A stretch of DNA of 64,000 bases from Segatella albensis DSM 11370 = JCM 12258 (GCF_000426565.1 NZ_AUFP01000010.1:47189-111188), one strand, 5' to 3'; positions 1-7,825 are shown, counted from the stretch's first letter. The notes: generated by a model not told the origin, from the letters alone. Made by a program: numbers and translations.

Positions 1-522
1 ACGTTGCGCCTCGGCGTAATCGCCTAACAAGTAGCTCGAATAGGCGTATTGTCGCCATACATTTAAGTTGGTAGTATCAGTCTCTAAATAACGCATTGTA
101 AGTTGTCGAGCCGAATCTATTTTGTTCTTCTGCATCAGGTCTGCTGCAACCGATGTAATGATGTCAGCATCATAAGGATACTGCTGAAGAATTCGTCGCC
201 CCCATATTTCCATGGCCATTGAATCTTGTGTATAGGAGTGAGCATAGTAGAGCTGTCGCATATCGTTGTGCGTCAAGCTGTCTGCTGGTATACGCAATAA
301 AGTGCGGCCCTCTGACTGGTAATCGCCCTGTTTGTGGTAGCACTGAGCCAAACGCCTAAACACGGCAACAGAATCGTAGCCACATTGCAACCGGGTGTAT
401 AGCGATGCTGCTGCCGAGTAGTTGAAGGCCGAGAAAAGACTATCGGCAACGTGAAGACTCTTGATTTGGCCTTGAACACCAATGGTGAATAGCCAAAAGA
501 TGATGACGGTAAAATATCTCAT
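1..522 (-). CDS. TPR-like exported protein, 3' part outside window
   Basis: The frame is open from an ATG at 522 to the window edge, so only the N-terminal 174 residues are visible. The first 19 residues form a signal peptide (short hydrophobic run ending V-Q-G-Q). The rest is helical and rich in Tyr, Ala, Gln and Leu, with repeated patterns such as LAQCYHKQGDYQSE and YSSYLLGDYAEAQ that are typical of tetratricopeptide repeats. It starts 9 bp after the stop of the TonB-like gene and is probably co-transcribed with it and the LytTR gene. TPR proteins of this kind act as periplasmic scaffolds. The partner is unknown, but the operon suggests the TonB-like protein. TPR assignment is from pattern, not from a profile search. 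Confidence 0.75.
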   Translation of the reverse strand, partial: MRYFTVIIFWLFTIGVQGQIKSLHVADSLFSAFNYSAAASLYTRLQCGYDSVAVFRRLAQCYHKQGDYQSEGRTLLRIPADSLTHNDMRQLYYAHSYTQDSMAMEIWGRRILQQYPYDADIITSVAADLMQKNKIDSARQLTMRYLETDTTNLNVWRQYAYSSYLLGDYAEAQR

Positions 523-531
523 AAATATGGT

Positions 532-1047
532 TCATTTTCTGGTTTTACTGAATCTTACAGGTAATGTGTATCTGATGTCGGTAGCTGTACCATTCGCCAA
601 TCGGCCCGGAGACCACCGTGGACATTGTTTCAAGAGACTAACCACCTGTTGCCCGAAAGCCTTATTTTGTGGCTCTAGCAATATCTGTATATCGGTGATG
701 GTTCCCTCTTTGCTAATAGTGAACGCTACTATTACTTCGGCATTTTCATTCTCATGCCCATGTGGATATTTCAGGTTTTTGCCAACCCATACGAGAAACT
801 GTTGAAAATTTTTATTACCCATAAATTTAGGGGCAGTAGCATCCCTTGAAATTACCTCAACTTCTTCTAACGATTTTCCCTGTGAAGTTTTTTGGGGGCA
901 AGTCTGTTTGTTATATAAATATACACCTGCTATCACGCTTAATATTCCCGCTACAATAAATGCTATAAAAAGCAACACATTCTTTGTATACTTAGTGTGT
1001 TGTCCAATGATGTACACACGATCTTCGTTGTCTACCTTATGAATCAT
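532..1047 (-). CDS. TonB-like energy transducer (C-terminal domain) protein
   Basis: The protein has 171 residues. One membrane segment lies at about residues 24-46 after a short cytoplasmic tail. A TonB C-terminal-like domain covers about residues 70-168, with the family pattern FQQFLVWVGKNLKYP, then VIVAFTISKEGTITDIQIL, and a closing YTLPVRF strand. Such domains contact the TonB box or periplasmic side of outer-membrane receptors. The Pro-rich spacer of classical TonB is short here. The ATG overlaps the LytTR stop by 4 bp, which indicates translational coupling, and the TPR gene follows. A link to the divergent receptor at 1849 is only a positional inference. Confidence 0.8.
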   Translation of the reverse strand: MIHKVDNEDRVYIIGQHTKYTKNVLLFIAFIVAGILSVIAGVYLYNKQTCPQKTSQGKSLEEVEVISRDATAPKFMGNKNFQQFLVWVGKNLKYPHGHENENAEVIVAFTISKEGTITDIQILLEPQNKAFGQQVVSLLKQCPRWSPGRLANGTATDIRYTLPVRFSKTRK

Positions 1048-1430
1048 ATCTTTATACGTTTAAAGTTAAAGTATCTCTCCATGATGTCCTTTAGACTCTT
1101 CACTGCATCCTTAGATGCCCCAATTGTGATTTTGCATCTTAGTTCACTATCAGCCAAGGTGATTTCTTTTCGTTGAATGTCTATCATGAAGATAAAATCA
1201 CGATTAATAATTAAGCTTTTTCCAACCCTTATAAATCTTTCCGCTTCCAATCCCAATTGAGACTCTAACATTTTCTCAAAAGTATGAAGATTGAAAGAAA
1301 AAGTATATTTAGTACCATCAATGAGATTGAAGTTGGAGTAGCTGCCATCAGACGTTACACATAATAAACAATCTAATGGAATTTTAGCCATCTGACTTGT
1401 ATTTGATATAATGATGTTATGTTGTCTCAT
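1044..1430 (-). CDS. LytTR-family DNA-binding regulator
   Basis: The protein has 128 residues and is essentially one LytTR domain without a receiver domain. It shows DCLLCVTSDGSYSNFNL near the start, LHTFEKMLE in the middle and the hallmark RVGKSLIINRDFI (family: F.RvhrSylVN). The longer frame begins with a TTG that overlaps the -7 box TATCTTTG. The transcript must start downstream of that box, so the ATG at 1430 is the start. LytTR proteins bind paired direct repeats upstream of targets. Here the likely targets are its own operon and the divergent peptide/receptor locus, which is inference. Confidence 0.82.
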   Translation of the reverse strand: MRQHNIIISNTSQMAKIPLDCLLCVTSDGSYSNFNLIDGTKYTFSFNLHTFEKMLESQLGLEAERFIRVGKSLIINRDFIFMIDIQRKEITLADSELRCKITIGASKDAVKSLKDIMERYFNFKRIKI

Positions 1431-1449
1431 TGAATAAATTTGTTCAATG

Positions 1450-1457
1450 CAAAGATA
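1450..1457 (-). promoter_or_regulatory. -7 box of the LytTR operon
   Basis: TATCTTTG on the minus strand matches the Bacteroidota TAnnTTTG -7 consensus, 20 bp before the ATG at 1430. Confidence 0.65.
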
Positions 1458-1654
1458 CAATATTTATTAGTTAAATCGTTTATTCAAATTCCTGTTTTTT
1501 GCGAAATGAGTGGATTATTTTACGTAATGTTATTTATAGATTTGTTTCTCTCCAATTTTTCCTTTTATTTTAGCGAATATAAGCCTTTTATAAAACCAAG
1601 CATAGATTTCACACAACAAGCAAAATTATATAGTAATGGAAAAAAAATATCGCA

Positions 1655-1662
1655 TAACTTTG
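1655..1662 (+). promoter_or_regulatory. -7 box before the double-glycine peptide gene
   Basis: TAACTTTG on the plus strand fits TAnnTTTG and would start transcription about 45 bp before the peptide ATG. The rest of 1431-1711 holds no gene I can support. Confidence 0.6.
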
Positions 1663-1711
1663 CAGTAAGCTCGAAAAGTTTGAGCGGTTTAGTATTAACA
1701 TTAACATAACA

Positions 1712-1867
1712 ATGATGAAAACAAAAAGCCAAGTTTTTAAAAAACAAGTACTCAACTCTTCTGAGCTTGAGTCCGTGTTGGGCGGAAAGCGTCAAGCAAC
1801 AAAAACCTATGATGGTGGAACGCTACAAGAGATTATAGTATATGACTTATGGAACGACGCAGATTAA
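1712..1867 (+). CDS. double-glycine leader peptide (candidate exported or modified peptide)
   Basis: This is a 51-codon gene. A 25-residue leader begins MMKTKSQVFKKQVL and ends SELESVLGG, the classic double-glycine cleavage pattern (hydrophobics at -4 and -12, Glu at -8, GG at -2/-1). The predicted core is the next 26 residues. It has no Cys, starts with Lys-Arg, contains a second Gly-Gly at 35-36 and ends acidic. The adjacent locus contains an outer-membrane barrel and a C39 peptidase-ABC exporter, the enzyme class that cuts after GG and exports the core. Its 3' end overlaps the barrel gene by 19 bp. Bacteroidota GG-peptide precursors of this sort are known; the function of this core is unknown. 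Confidence 0.75.
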   Translation: MMKTKSQVFKKQVLNSSELESVLGGKRQATKTYDGGTLQEIIVYDLWNDAD

Positions 1868-4176
1868 AAATTCTTAGTAGCCAATTATCAATAAAATTAA
1901 TCCTATTGGCTCTTTCTATGTTCATTGCTGTCGGTGGCAAGGCTCAAAAACAATTATCGGGTCTTGTCGTTGACACCAACGGGCAGCCTGTTATGTCAGC
2001 ATCTGTGATTATTCAGTCAAGTAATACAGCTGAGCGTAATGTACAGATTACTGTAACTGATGTGGATGGAAAATTTCTCTTCCATTCCGTTCCTTCTCCA
2101 TATCAACTTACCATTCAGCATATGTCGTATTCAGATTCATATGTGAAGGATAGTTTGTCAAATGTACGTGTCGTATTAAAGGAGAAGGACAACACTTTAG
2201 GTGAGGTCGTTGTTAAAGCCAACCGTCCTATGGTGAAAACAACAAGTGATGGCGGAATTGCATTTTCGGGCGAGCAAATCAGGCAGCGCAGACCGGTCGA
2301 AACAGCCCTTGATATGATAGAGGCACTTCCTATGATGATGAAAAGTGGAGAAAGTCTGATGCTTATGGGGGCGACTGAAACTTCAATTCTTATAAATGGG
2401 AAGAAAAAAATATTGTCTGATGAGCAATTAGCAAACTACTTGAAAACCATACCTGTATCAGAGGTTAAGTCACTTGATGTGTACTATAGCACGCCTCCTA
2501 AGTTCGGTGTGCGAGGTGCTTCGGTCAACATTGTTATGTCTGCTCCGAAACATGAAGACTTGCATTTTCGTGGCGAAGGGTTCGTGTCTGCCAATTATGG
2601 TAACAGTATGAAATTTGATGAGGGCACCAACTTTAGTTTGTCATCCAAGAAATGGTCGCTGAATGCTGGATATACTGAAAGCAATACTGCCAAGCTTCGT
2701 AATCAAACTCTCGAGACAGTGCGTACACTTGATGGTGTGGAACATCATGTTTTGCAGACAACCCAAACATCGTCCATATCAAAAGATAAAACGGTTGTTA
2801 TGAATCTGACAGCTAGTCCAAATGATAATGTGGGGGTGGATGTTGATTATGTTTTCTTGCATAAGTCACCGCGAAATACCATTGATTTTAATTCATTGAT
2901 AGATCAGCAATCTATTAATGGTAATACGTTTAGTCGGTATGGTTCGGATACTCACAATGTCAGAGTAGCCTTGACGTATAAAGATATAGAGATCGGTGGA
3001 GAATATGAGCACTTCAAAGAAGATGCGGACCAAATTGTTATGCTCGACAAAAAACAAAAAATAGACAATGACCACAACCAATCGTATAGAGGGTTAAATG
3101 TATATTTCAATGGTGAGTCTGAGTTGTTCAATCATACAATAGAATATGGTATTGACGGAACACTGAGAAATACCACCAACTACGTAGGCGAAAACGGGAG
3201 TTCAGAATCGTTGATGAAACAAAAAGAACTTGAAACGACAGCTTATCTGGGAATTCGAATTCCACTTGGTAAGAAGGGATTCATCAATACATCCATACAG
3301 GGTGAGTTTATCAATTCTACATATAAGCGAAATAATGGATATAAGGAGAAATTATGGCGAGATTTTGACATATATCCCACATTCATGTTGATGTATAGGT
3401 TCACTCCCCTGCACATTATCCAAGCCAGCCTGTCTTCCACTAAATACTATCCTTCTTATTGGGCCAATGCAAGCTATAGTTCGTACATTGATAATTACAG
3501 TAGGATAGAAGGTAATCCTCAACTGAATCCATCAAGAAAATATGCGCTCAACGTAAACTATATTTTGAGAGGTAAGTATATCATTGGTCTGTTTGGTGAA
3601 AGCCATCAGAACTACTTCACTCAACTGTTGAAACTGAAAAACGATGAGATAGCAGCAGCCTACAAATATTACAACATACATAAGAGTCAACGGTTTGGGG
3701 TGATGGCAATAGTTCCGCTAAATTTGATACATGGCTTTGAAAGCAAGTTTACTTTAATGGGGTTTTATATGCATCAAGAAGGAAGCATTGATGAAATTAC
3801 ATTGGATAAAACAAAGGTCTCTGGAAGGGCGAGCATTTCTAATACTATCAATTTATTAGGCAACAAATTGATGGCAGAGATTGATGGATGGGTGCAGCTA
3901 CCGGTTATTCAAGGACTTTATGACGTTAAGGCTATGTGGAATATAACATCAAAAGTAAGCTGGAAAACTCCTATCAAAGGAATGTCGGTTTCCATAAAGG
4001 TCGACGATATGTTTAATACGCTCAGAAGTCGAGTTCAATCGAATGTACCCCAACAGAGTTTTTCTTTCCGTAGTTATGGGGATAGTCGCATTTTCAGTCT
4101 TAGGCTACGTTACATATTCAATGGATATAAGGCAAAAGAAAGGAAGACAATTGTGAATGACAGGTTAGGATTTTAG
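1849..4176 (+). CDS. outer-membrane beta-barrel protein, TonB-receptor-like, peptide-locus type
   Basis: The protein has 775 residues. A signal peptide covers about residues 1-33 (ends GGKAQ). A carboxypeptidase-regulatory-like domain (about 36-115) shows LSGLVVDTNGQPVMSASV and GKFLFHSVP. A plug-like domain follows (about 120-230, containing LGEVVVKANRP), then a long alternating-hydrophobic barrel. It resembles the OMP_b-brl_3 branch of TonB-dependent-receptor-like proteins, which lack SusC features. The start overlaps the GG-peptide gene, suggesting coupled expression, and a C39 exporter fragment begins 5 bp downstream. A role in moving the secreted peptide across the outer membrane, or in sensing it, fits the context but is inference. 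Confidence 0.85.
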   Translation: MERRRLKILSSQLSIKLILLALSMFIAVGGKAQKQLSGLVVDTNGQPVMSASVIIQSSNTAERNVQITVTDVDGKFLFHSVPSPYQLTIQHMSYSDSYVKDSLSNVRVVLKEKDNTLGEVVVKANRPMVKTTSDGGIAFSGEQIRQRRPVETALDMIEALPMMMKSGESLMLMGATETSILINGKKKILSDEQLANYLKTIPVSEVKSLDVYYSTPPKFGVRGASVNIVMSAPKHEDLHFRGEGFVSANYGNSMKFDEGTNFSLSSKKWSLNAGYTESNTAKLRNQTLETVRTLDGVEHHVLQTTQTSSISKDKTVVMNLTASPNDNVGVDVDYVFLHKSPRNTIDFNSLIDQQSINGNTFSRYGSDTHNVRVALTYKDIEIGGEYEHFKEDADQIVMLDKKQKIDNDHNQSYRGLNVYFNGESELFNHTIEYGIDGTLRNTTNYVGENGSSESLMKQKELETTAYLGIRIPLGKKGFINTSIQGEFINSTYKRNNGYKEKLWRDFDIYPTFMLMYRFTPLHIIQASLSSTKYYPSYWANASYSSYIDNYSRIEGNPQLNPSRKYALNVNYILRGKYIIGLFGESHQNYFTQLLKLKNDEIAAAYKYYNIHKSQRFGVMAIVPLNLIHGFESKFTLMGFYMHQEGSIDEITLDKTKVSGRASISNTINLLGNKLMAEIDGWVQLPVIQGLYDVKAMWNITSKVSWKTPIKGMSVSIKVDDMFNTLRSRVQSNVPQQSFSFRSYGDSRIFSLRLRYIFNGYKAKERKTIVNDRLGF

Positions 4177-4180
4177 AACT

Positions 4181-4933
4181 ATGGAGATTATTCTTCAACA
4201 TGACTCTATGCAGTGTGGCATAGCTTGTCTAAAAATGATATGCCAAAATTTTGGAAAGGAAGTGTCTTTTAGCTTTCTTTCCAATATGTGCGGTTGTACA
4301 AATGAAGGAACATCTTTACTTAGTATATCTGAAACAGCAAAAAAAAATCGGTTTAACACCAATTTGTTACAAACTTTCATTGAGTGATTTCTGCGAAGTT
4401 CAAACTCCATGCATCCTCCATTGGAACCAAAATCATTTCGTGGTTTTGTATAAAGTAAAAAAAAACAAAAAATTCTATGTCGCAGACCCTGGCAAGGGAC
4501 TTGTAAAATATAATCTTAAGGAGTTCAAGAGTCATTGGATCAGTACACGGTCTAATGGTGAGGAGACAGGCATAGCGATGTTCTTGGAGCCTACACCCGC
4601 TTTCTATTCCCGTAAGGAGGACGGAGATGGTGAAAAGAATAAGAATCCACGGTCGTTCCGTTTTCTCTTCGGCTATGTGAAGAAGTACAAGCGCTATTTC
4701 GGACAGGTCGTCTTAGGCATGGTTTTGGGCAGTTTGTTGCAGCTTGTCCTGCCTTTCCTCACCCAGCCCATCGTCGACGTGGGCATCAAGAACCAGAGCA
4801 TCGGCTTCATCCGCCGGTGGCTGTTGCTGCATATCTCCATGAGGGTCAACATCTCGCTGGTGAGCGACTTCTTCATCAAGTTGTTGAAACTGCCGATGTC
4901 GTTCTTCGACACCAAACTCATGGGCGACCTCAT
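4181..4933 (+). pseudogene. C39 peptidase-ABC exporter, N-terminal piece, frameshifted and truncated
   Basis: The piece starts MEIILQHDSMQCGIACLKMI, a C39 protease with catalytic Cys12 in the QCGxAC motif. An A9 run near 4339-4347 shifts the frame and the first frame ends at 4387. Removing one A rejoins it to the downstream frame, which holds the catalytic His (NHFVVLY) and Asp (VADPGKG), a linker and the first membrane helices. Homology stops at about FFDTKLMGDLI (4933). The stretch NQSIGFI-RRWLLLHIS also looks shorter than usual for the family, an internal deletion inferred from memory of homologues. The 3' third of an exporter of the same kind lies at 11267. Composition shifts to visibly higher GC after about 4560, suggesting a mosaic gene. 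Confidence 0.85.
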
Positions 4934-5240
4934 TCGCCTTTCCCTTGCAGTCCTTCCCCTTACAATCATTCTCTTTGTCTTTTGAGAATATCGACTGCGA
5001 AAGCGTCGCGCCAAGTGCCGTCTCTATCATGCTAAGAATCTCTTTCCGTGCGACGACTGTCACTCGCTCCGAGAGTTTGACCGGGTGTAGCTTTCCCCGA
5101 CTGACCATCGTATAATAAGTTCTCAGGCTGATGCCGAGCAGTTCAGCCACCTACCGCGGACGATAGAACTCCTACCGCAGACTTACGTTGACAACGCTGC
5201 CGCCCGAACTGTTAAGTTGTGTTTCGCTTTTCTTTCCCAT
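4934..5240 (-). pseudogene. helix-turn-helix (excisionase-like) gene with two amber codons
   Basis: From the ATG at 5240 the frame reads MGKKSETQLNSSGGS, then meets TAG at LR-stop-EFYRPR and again at RPR-stop-VAELLGIS. Both sites would naturally be Gln (CAG to TAG). After these stops the frame continues as a MerR/excisionase-like helix-turn-helix (VAELLGISLRTYYTMVSRG) and a Lys/Cys-rich tail, until it runs into the antisense of the truncated exporter at about 4934. Small HTH proteins like this sit near integrases of Bacteroidota integrative elements. No integrase is visible. The two point mutations and the abrupt junction mark it as dead. Confidence 0.7.
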
Positions 5241-5392
5241 AGTGCTTGTTCTTGTGGAAAAATCCGTAACTTTGGGGTGACCCAAGAAAAATGTCTTGCT
5301 TTATGCGAGACCGGAACGAGAGCAGGAGGTGAGGTCTCCGCTTTTAATCCCTCTCTTGTTCTGTTATGTATTTTGCTAACGCAGCAGCTGTA

Positions 5393-5520
5393 TCAACCAT
5401 TAACGTGACTAAGCCGCACATGTATCAACCAAATATAAAAGTAATGTTTAACCGGGTCAACCAACATTAAAAATAAGGCTTAAAGTAGTCAACCAAAAAC
5501 GTTAAACTACCCCGGTCTCT
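5393..5520 (+). repeat. four 32-bp direct repeats (iterons) with TCAACCA heads
   Basis: TCAACCA occurs at 5393, 5425, 5457 and 5489, exactly 32 bp apart, about three helical turns. The first two are preceded by GTA and the last two by G or AG. Only the 7-bp head and scattered TTAA/AACG elements are conserved. The array lies between the dead HTH gene and the IS66 remnant, so arm-type recombinase or excisionase sites of a lost element are a reasonable guess. The rest of 5241-5392 shows no gene. Confidence 0.7.
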
Positions 5521-6135
5521 TGTTCCGTGCAGGATGGAGAAGTTCGAAGGAGTTGGAAAACCGCTTTGGTGAAAGCCTTGAGAGGATGATAGCAGTAACA
5601 GATCGACACAGTGCCTATTTTGCCTTACACTTATTGAATCATCAGGTTTGTCTTGTATCTATATTTAGGGAACTGCAATATCTGGACAAGCTTGACACAA
5701 CGCAGCAATGGTCCGGAGAAGTTGAGCAGCTTTTGAAGGAGGCAATCCACGAAAGGAATACAAGGCCAGACTAGTGTATCGAAAAAGAACAGTGGCTCAA
5801 AAGGCATGACGCTCTGCTCAAAAAGAAATTGGAAGGATTTAAGGAACAGTTTCAACGTCTCAAGAACGGCCTTATAAAATGCAGGGATTACATTTTTCAA
5901 CTTTCTGGAAGATCCTTTGATTCCTTCTGACAACAATGCAAGCGAACGCGGCATAAGGAAGTTGAAGATTAAATTGAAGAACTCTGGTACTTCTAGATCA
6001 GACTTAGGTGCAGATGCTTTCTTTGACCTACATTCCATCATAGAAACGGCGAAGAAACATAAGCAGATACCATTTGAGGCAATCCGAGCACTATTTAGTG
6101 CCACGGACAGCACGGTCGTATCTATCGCTGAATAG
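5520..6135 (+). mobile_element. IS66-family transposase remnant
   Basis: The remnant is the C-terminal part of an IS66 transposase. It contains AVTDRHSAYFALHLLNHQVC, then RELQYLDKLDT. A TAG at 5772-5774 interrupts the frame after HERNTRPD. The frame continues through LKNGLIKCRDYIF, shifts near 5900, and continues as PSDNNASERGIRKLKIKLKN, GADAFFDLHSIIETAKKHKQ and the end at 6135. The N-terminal half, accessory orfA/orfB genes and clear terminal inverted repeats are not visible, so this is a decayed fragment that cannot move on its own. Confidence 0.85.
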
Positions 6136-6193
6136 TTACTTTACCTTCTGAATATGTTATAAAATCTAAAAAATCCGTGGGATGAGAGTTTTT

Positions 6194-6207
6194 TACACTT
6201 TTGTGTA
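6194..6207. promoter_or_regulatory. TACAC-TTTT-GTGTA operator before the ThiF-like gene
   Basis: Extended site TTACACTTTTGTGTAG, an inverted repeat with a 4-bp centre. Its centre (6200.5) is 30.5 bp upstream of the first base of the -7 box at 6231, about -42 from the expected start, the usual place for a LuxR-type activator. No second copy lies 39 bp upstream here. Confidence 0.75.
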
Positions 6208-6230
6208 GTGCATGTATGTATTATAGCATT

Positions 6231-6238
6231 TACTTTTG
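6231..6238 (+). promoter_or_regulatory. -7 box of the ThiF-like gene
   Basis: TACTTTTG matches TAnnTTTG. It lies downstream of an upstream in-frame ATG at 6211, so the translation start must be the ATG at 6259. Confidence 0.65.
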
Positions 6239-6258
6239 CCACAAACAATTATTTAGTT

Positions 6259-7008
6259 ATGGAACAAAGATACAGTAGAAACAGGCTCTATGTGAGCGAG
6301 AAAGAACAAAGTTTGATCAAGGATTACAAAATATTCCTTGGTGGTGCAGGTATAGGCTGTATCGTGGCTGAATGTGCCTTGCGGTTTGGTTTTGAGCATA
6401 TTACAATTGTCGACGGTGATAAGGTTGAGAAAAGCAACCTAAACAGGCAGAACTATACGGAGAATGACATTGGCAGATACAAGGCAGAGTGTTTGGCTGA
6501 GCGTTTGCTAAGTATCAATCCAAATGCGCAGATAGATTACTATACGGAGTTCCTTACCCCTGATAACATAAAAGAAATGTTGAATGGCCATAATGTAGCC
6601 ATCAATGCATTGGACTTCAAGGACGATACGCCTTTTGTTTTTGACAAAATCTGCAAGGAAAGAAAAATCCCCGTACTCCATCCATATAATTTTGGGTGGG
6701 CAGGTTTTGTTACGGTCGTTGACCCATTGGGACATTCTTTATCCGAACTGGCAGACGAGCCTAAGGGATTTGAGCTAAAGGTGGCTGAGTATGTAATCGG
6801 GCACGGGGCTTTCTGGAATCAGCCAAAAGAATGGTTGGATAAAATCGTTACTCAATACAGGGAAGAAAGCGAAACGCTCCCACCTCCGCAACTGTCCATA
6901 GCATCATGGATTGCAGCGGGATTATGTACAACGGCAATGTACAATCTTGCCACTGGAAAACCTGTGAACTATTTTCCAAAATTCTATTTCTCCTCACTTT
7001 TGCAGTAA
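6259..7008 (+). CDS. ThiF/MoeB/HesA-family (E1-like) adenylyltransferase
   Basis: The protein has 249 residues when started at MEQRYSRNR. It is a single E1-like domain: nucleotide loop FLGGAGIGCIVAE (the family GxGGxG with one Gly replaced by Ile), acidic VDGDKVEKSNLNRQ with the E1 hallmark NLNRQ, helix DIGRYKAECLAERL, and AINALDFKDD with the catalytic Asp position. No CxxC zinc knuckles and no rhodanese domain are seen. Family members adenylate the C-terminus of a carrier or peptide (ThiS, MoaD, or MccA by MccB). No ubiquitin-like carrier gene is visible nearby. It lies in a module with a LuxR regulator, an acyltransferase and an outer-membrane barrel that share operators, so activation of a peptide or acyl carboxylate in signal or lipopeptide synthesis is an inference. 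Confidence 0.85.
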   Translation: MEQRYSRNRLYVSEKEQSLIKDYKIFLGGAGIGCIVAECALRFGFEHITIVDGDKVEKSNLNRQNYTENDIGRYKAECLAERLLSINPNAQIDYYTEFLTPDNIKEMLNGHNVAINALDFKDDTPFVFDKICKERKIPVLHPYNFGWAGFVTVVDPLGHSLSELADEPKGFELKVAEYVIGHGAFWNQPKEWLDKIVTQYREESETLPPPQLSIASWIAAGLCTTAMYNLATGKPVNYFPKFYFSSLLQ

Positions 7009-7022
7009 AGTGAAATATCGTT

Positions 7023-7778
7023 TTAGAACAATTTGTTTAAAGTTGCCCTTGAAATAGCTTCTGTAATATTCGCCACGACTAATTTTTCAAAGGCGTGGCG
7101 TTTATAGAATTTAATAGTGTCCAATGAACGGCACATCCTATCCGAAATTTCCGTCATGGTAAGTCCTGCTGCCGACAACCGTAGCACTTCAATCTCTTCT
7201 TCTTTGAGCAATACACCCTTACATTCTTTCCACCAATGACTTTCAAAAGAATATCTCCAATAGTTGCAGAGCCCTTTTTTATGAAATTCAACATGCCCGA
7301 CAGTTTTATACGAAGACAGCGATACGACACACATTCCAATCCATATTTTGCCCTCATCGGTCAATAGAATAGGAGTAAGTTGGTGGTTGATTAGTTTGCT
7401 CTTTGCCCCACTGTTCAGATGAAAATGATATGACATAGAGCACTGGTATTTGTCAACATCATCGAAGGTATCAAAGAACTTAAAGCCACTGCTGTTCAAC
7501 TCCACGAGCATTTTCTGCTCTTCCTCTGGCACGTGCTTCGAATAAAAACTATACCCCAGTTCCTTAACTTCCTTTGCCGTATGACCACAAAGGAACAAAG
7601 GATTATCTGATACATAAAGAAACTCCTGCTTATAATAGTCTATCAAGTAAACACTCTGATAGGTTACACGCGCAAAAGCCTCTACTGTATGAATCAAAGT
7701 GGAAAGCACTTTTGAATCATAATCCGGTGCATTACGTACGGTATTCGATGCGATAAAGAAGTCTTTTACATCTGTCAT
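7023..7778 (-). CDS. PAS-LuxR transcriptional regulator
   Basis: The protein has 251 residues. Residues about 30-160 resemble a PAS-like sensor fold (VYLIDYYKQEFLYVSDNPLFLCGH resembles a PAS entry). The C-terminal 60 residues are a LuxR/GerE HTH: LLKEEEIEVLRLSAAGLTMTEISDRM, then SLDTIKFYKRHAFEKLVV. No receiver domain is present. It is convergent with the ThiF-like gene (14 bp between stops) and divergent from the acyltransferase. It is the obvious candidate to bind the TTACAC-N4-GTGTAA sites of the module. Whether it senses an acyl ligand is unknown. Confidence 0.85.
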   Translation of the reverse strand: MTDVKDFFIASNTVRNAPDYDSKVLSTLIHTVEAFARVTYQSVYLIDYYKQEFLYVSDNPLFLCGHTAKEVKELGYSFYSKHVPEEEQKMLVELNSSGFKFFDTFDDVDKYQCSMSYHFHLNSGAKSKLINHQLTPILLTDEGKIWIGMCVVSLSSYKTVGHVEFHKKGLCNYWRYSFESHWWKECKGVLLKEEEIEVLRLSAAGLTMTEISDRMCRSLDTIKFYKRHAFEKLVVANITEAISRATLNKLF

Positions 7779-7817
7779 ATGATGAATAATATTAGAAGCT
7801 TTACTCTAAGCTGTTAG

Positions 7818-7825
7818 CAAAGATA
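7818..7825 (-). promoter_or_regulatory. -7 box of the PAS-LuxR gene
   Basis: TATCTTTG on the minus strand, 40 bp before the ATG. The nearest operator centre (7862.5) is 37.5 bp upstream, not 30.5, so the geometry of autoregulation differs from the three plus-strand promoters. Confidence 0.6.

Noticed and set aside
4713..5150. The 145-residue minus-strand frame here as a full protein
   Set aside because: Only its first part is a real HTH sequence; the rest is the antisense of the truncated exporter.
5130..5190. TAG read-through or pyrrolysine-type recoding in the HTH gene
   Set aside because: TAG is used as a normal stop by neighbours, no suppressor tRNA is visible, and the gene is also cut at its 3' end.
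6259..7008. ThiF-like gene as part of a PRTRC plasmid cassette (ParB-related, ThiF-related)
   Set aside because: None of the other PRTRC proteins, a ParB or plasmid replication genes lie nearby. The shared operators tie it to the LuxR/acyltransferase module instead.
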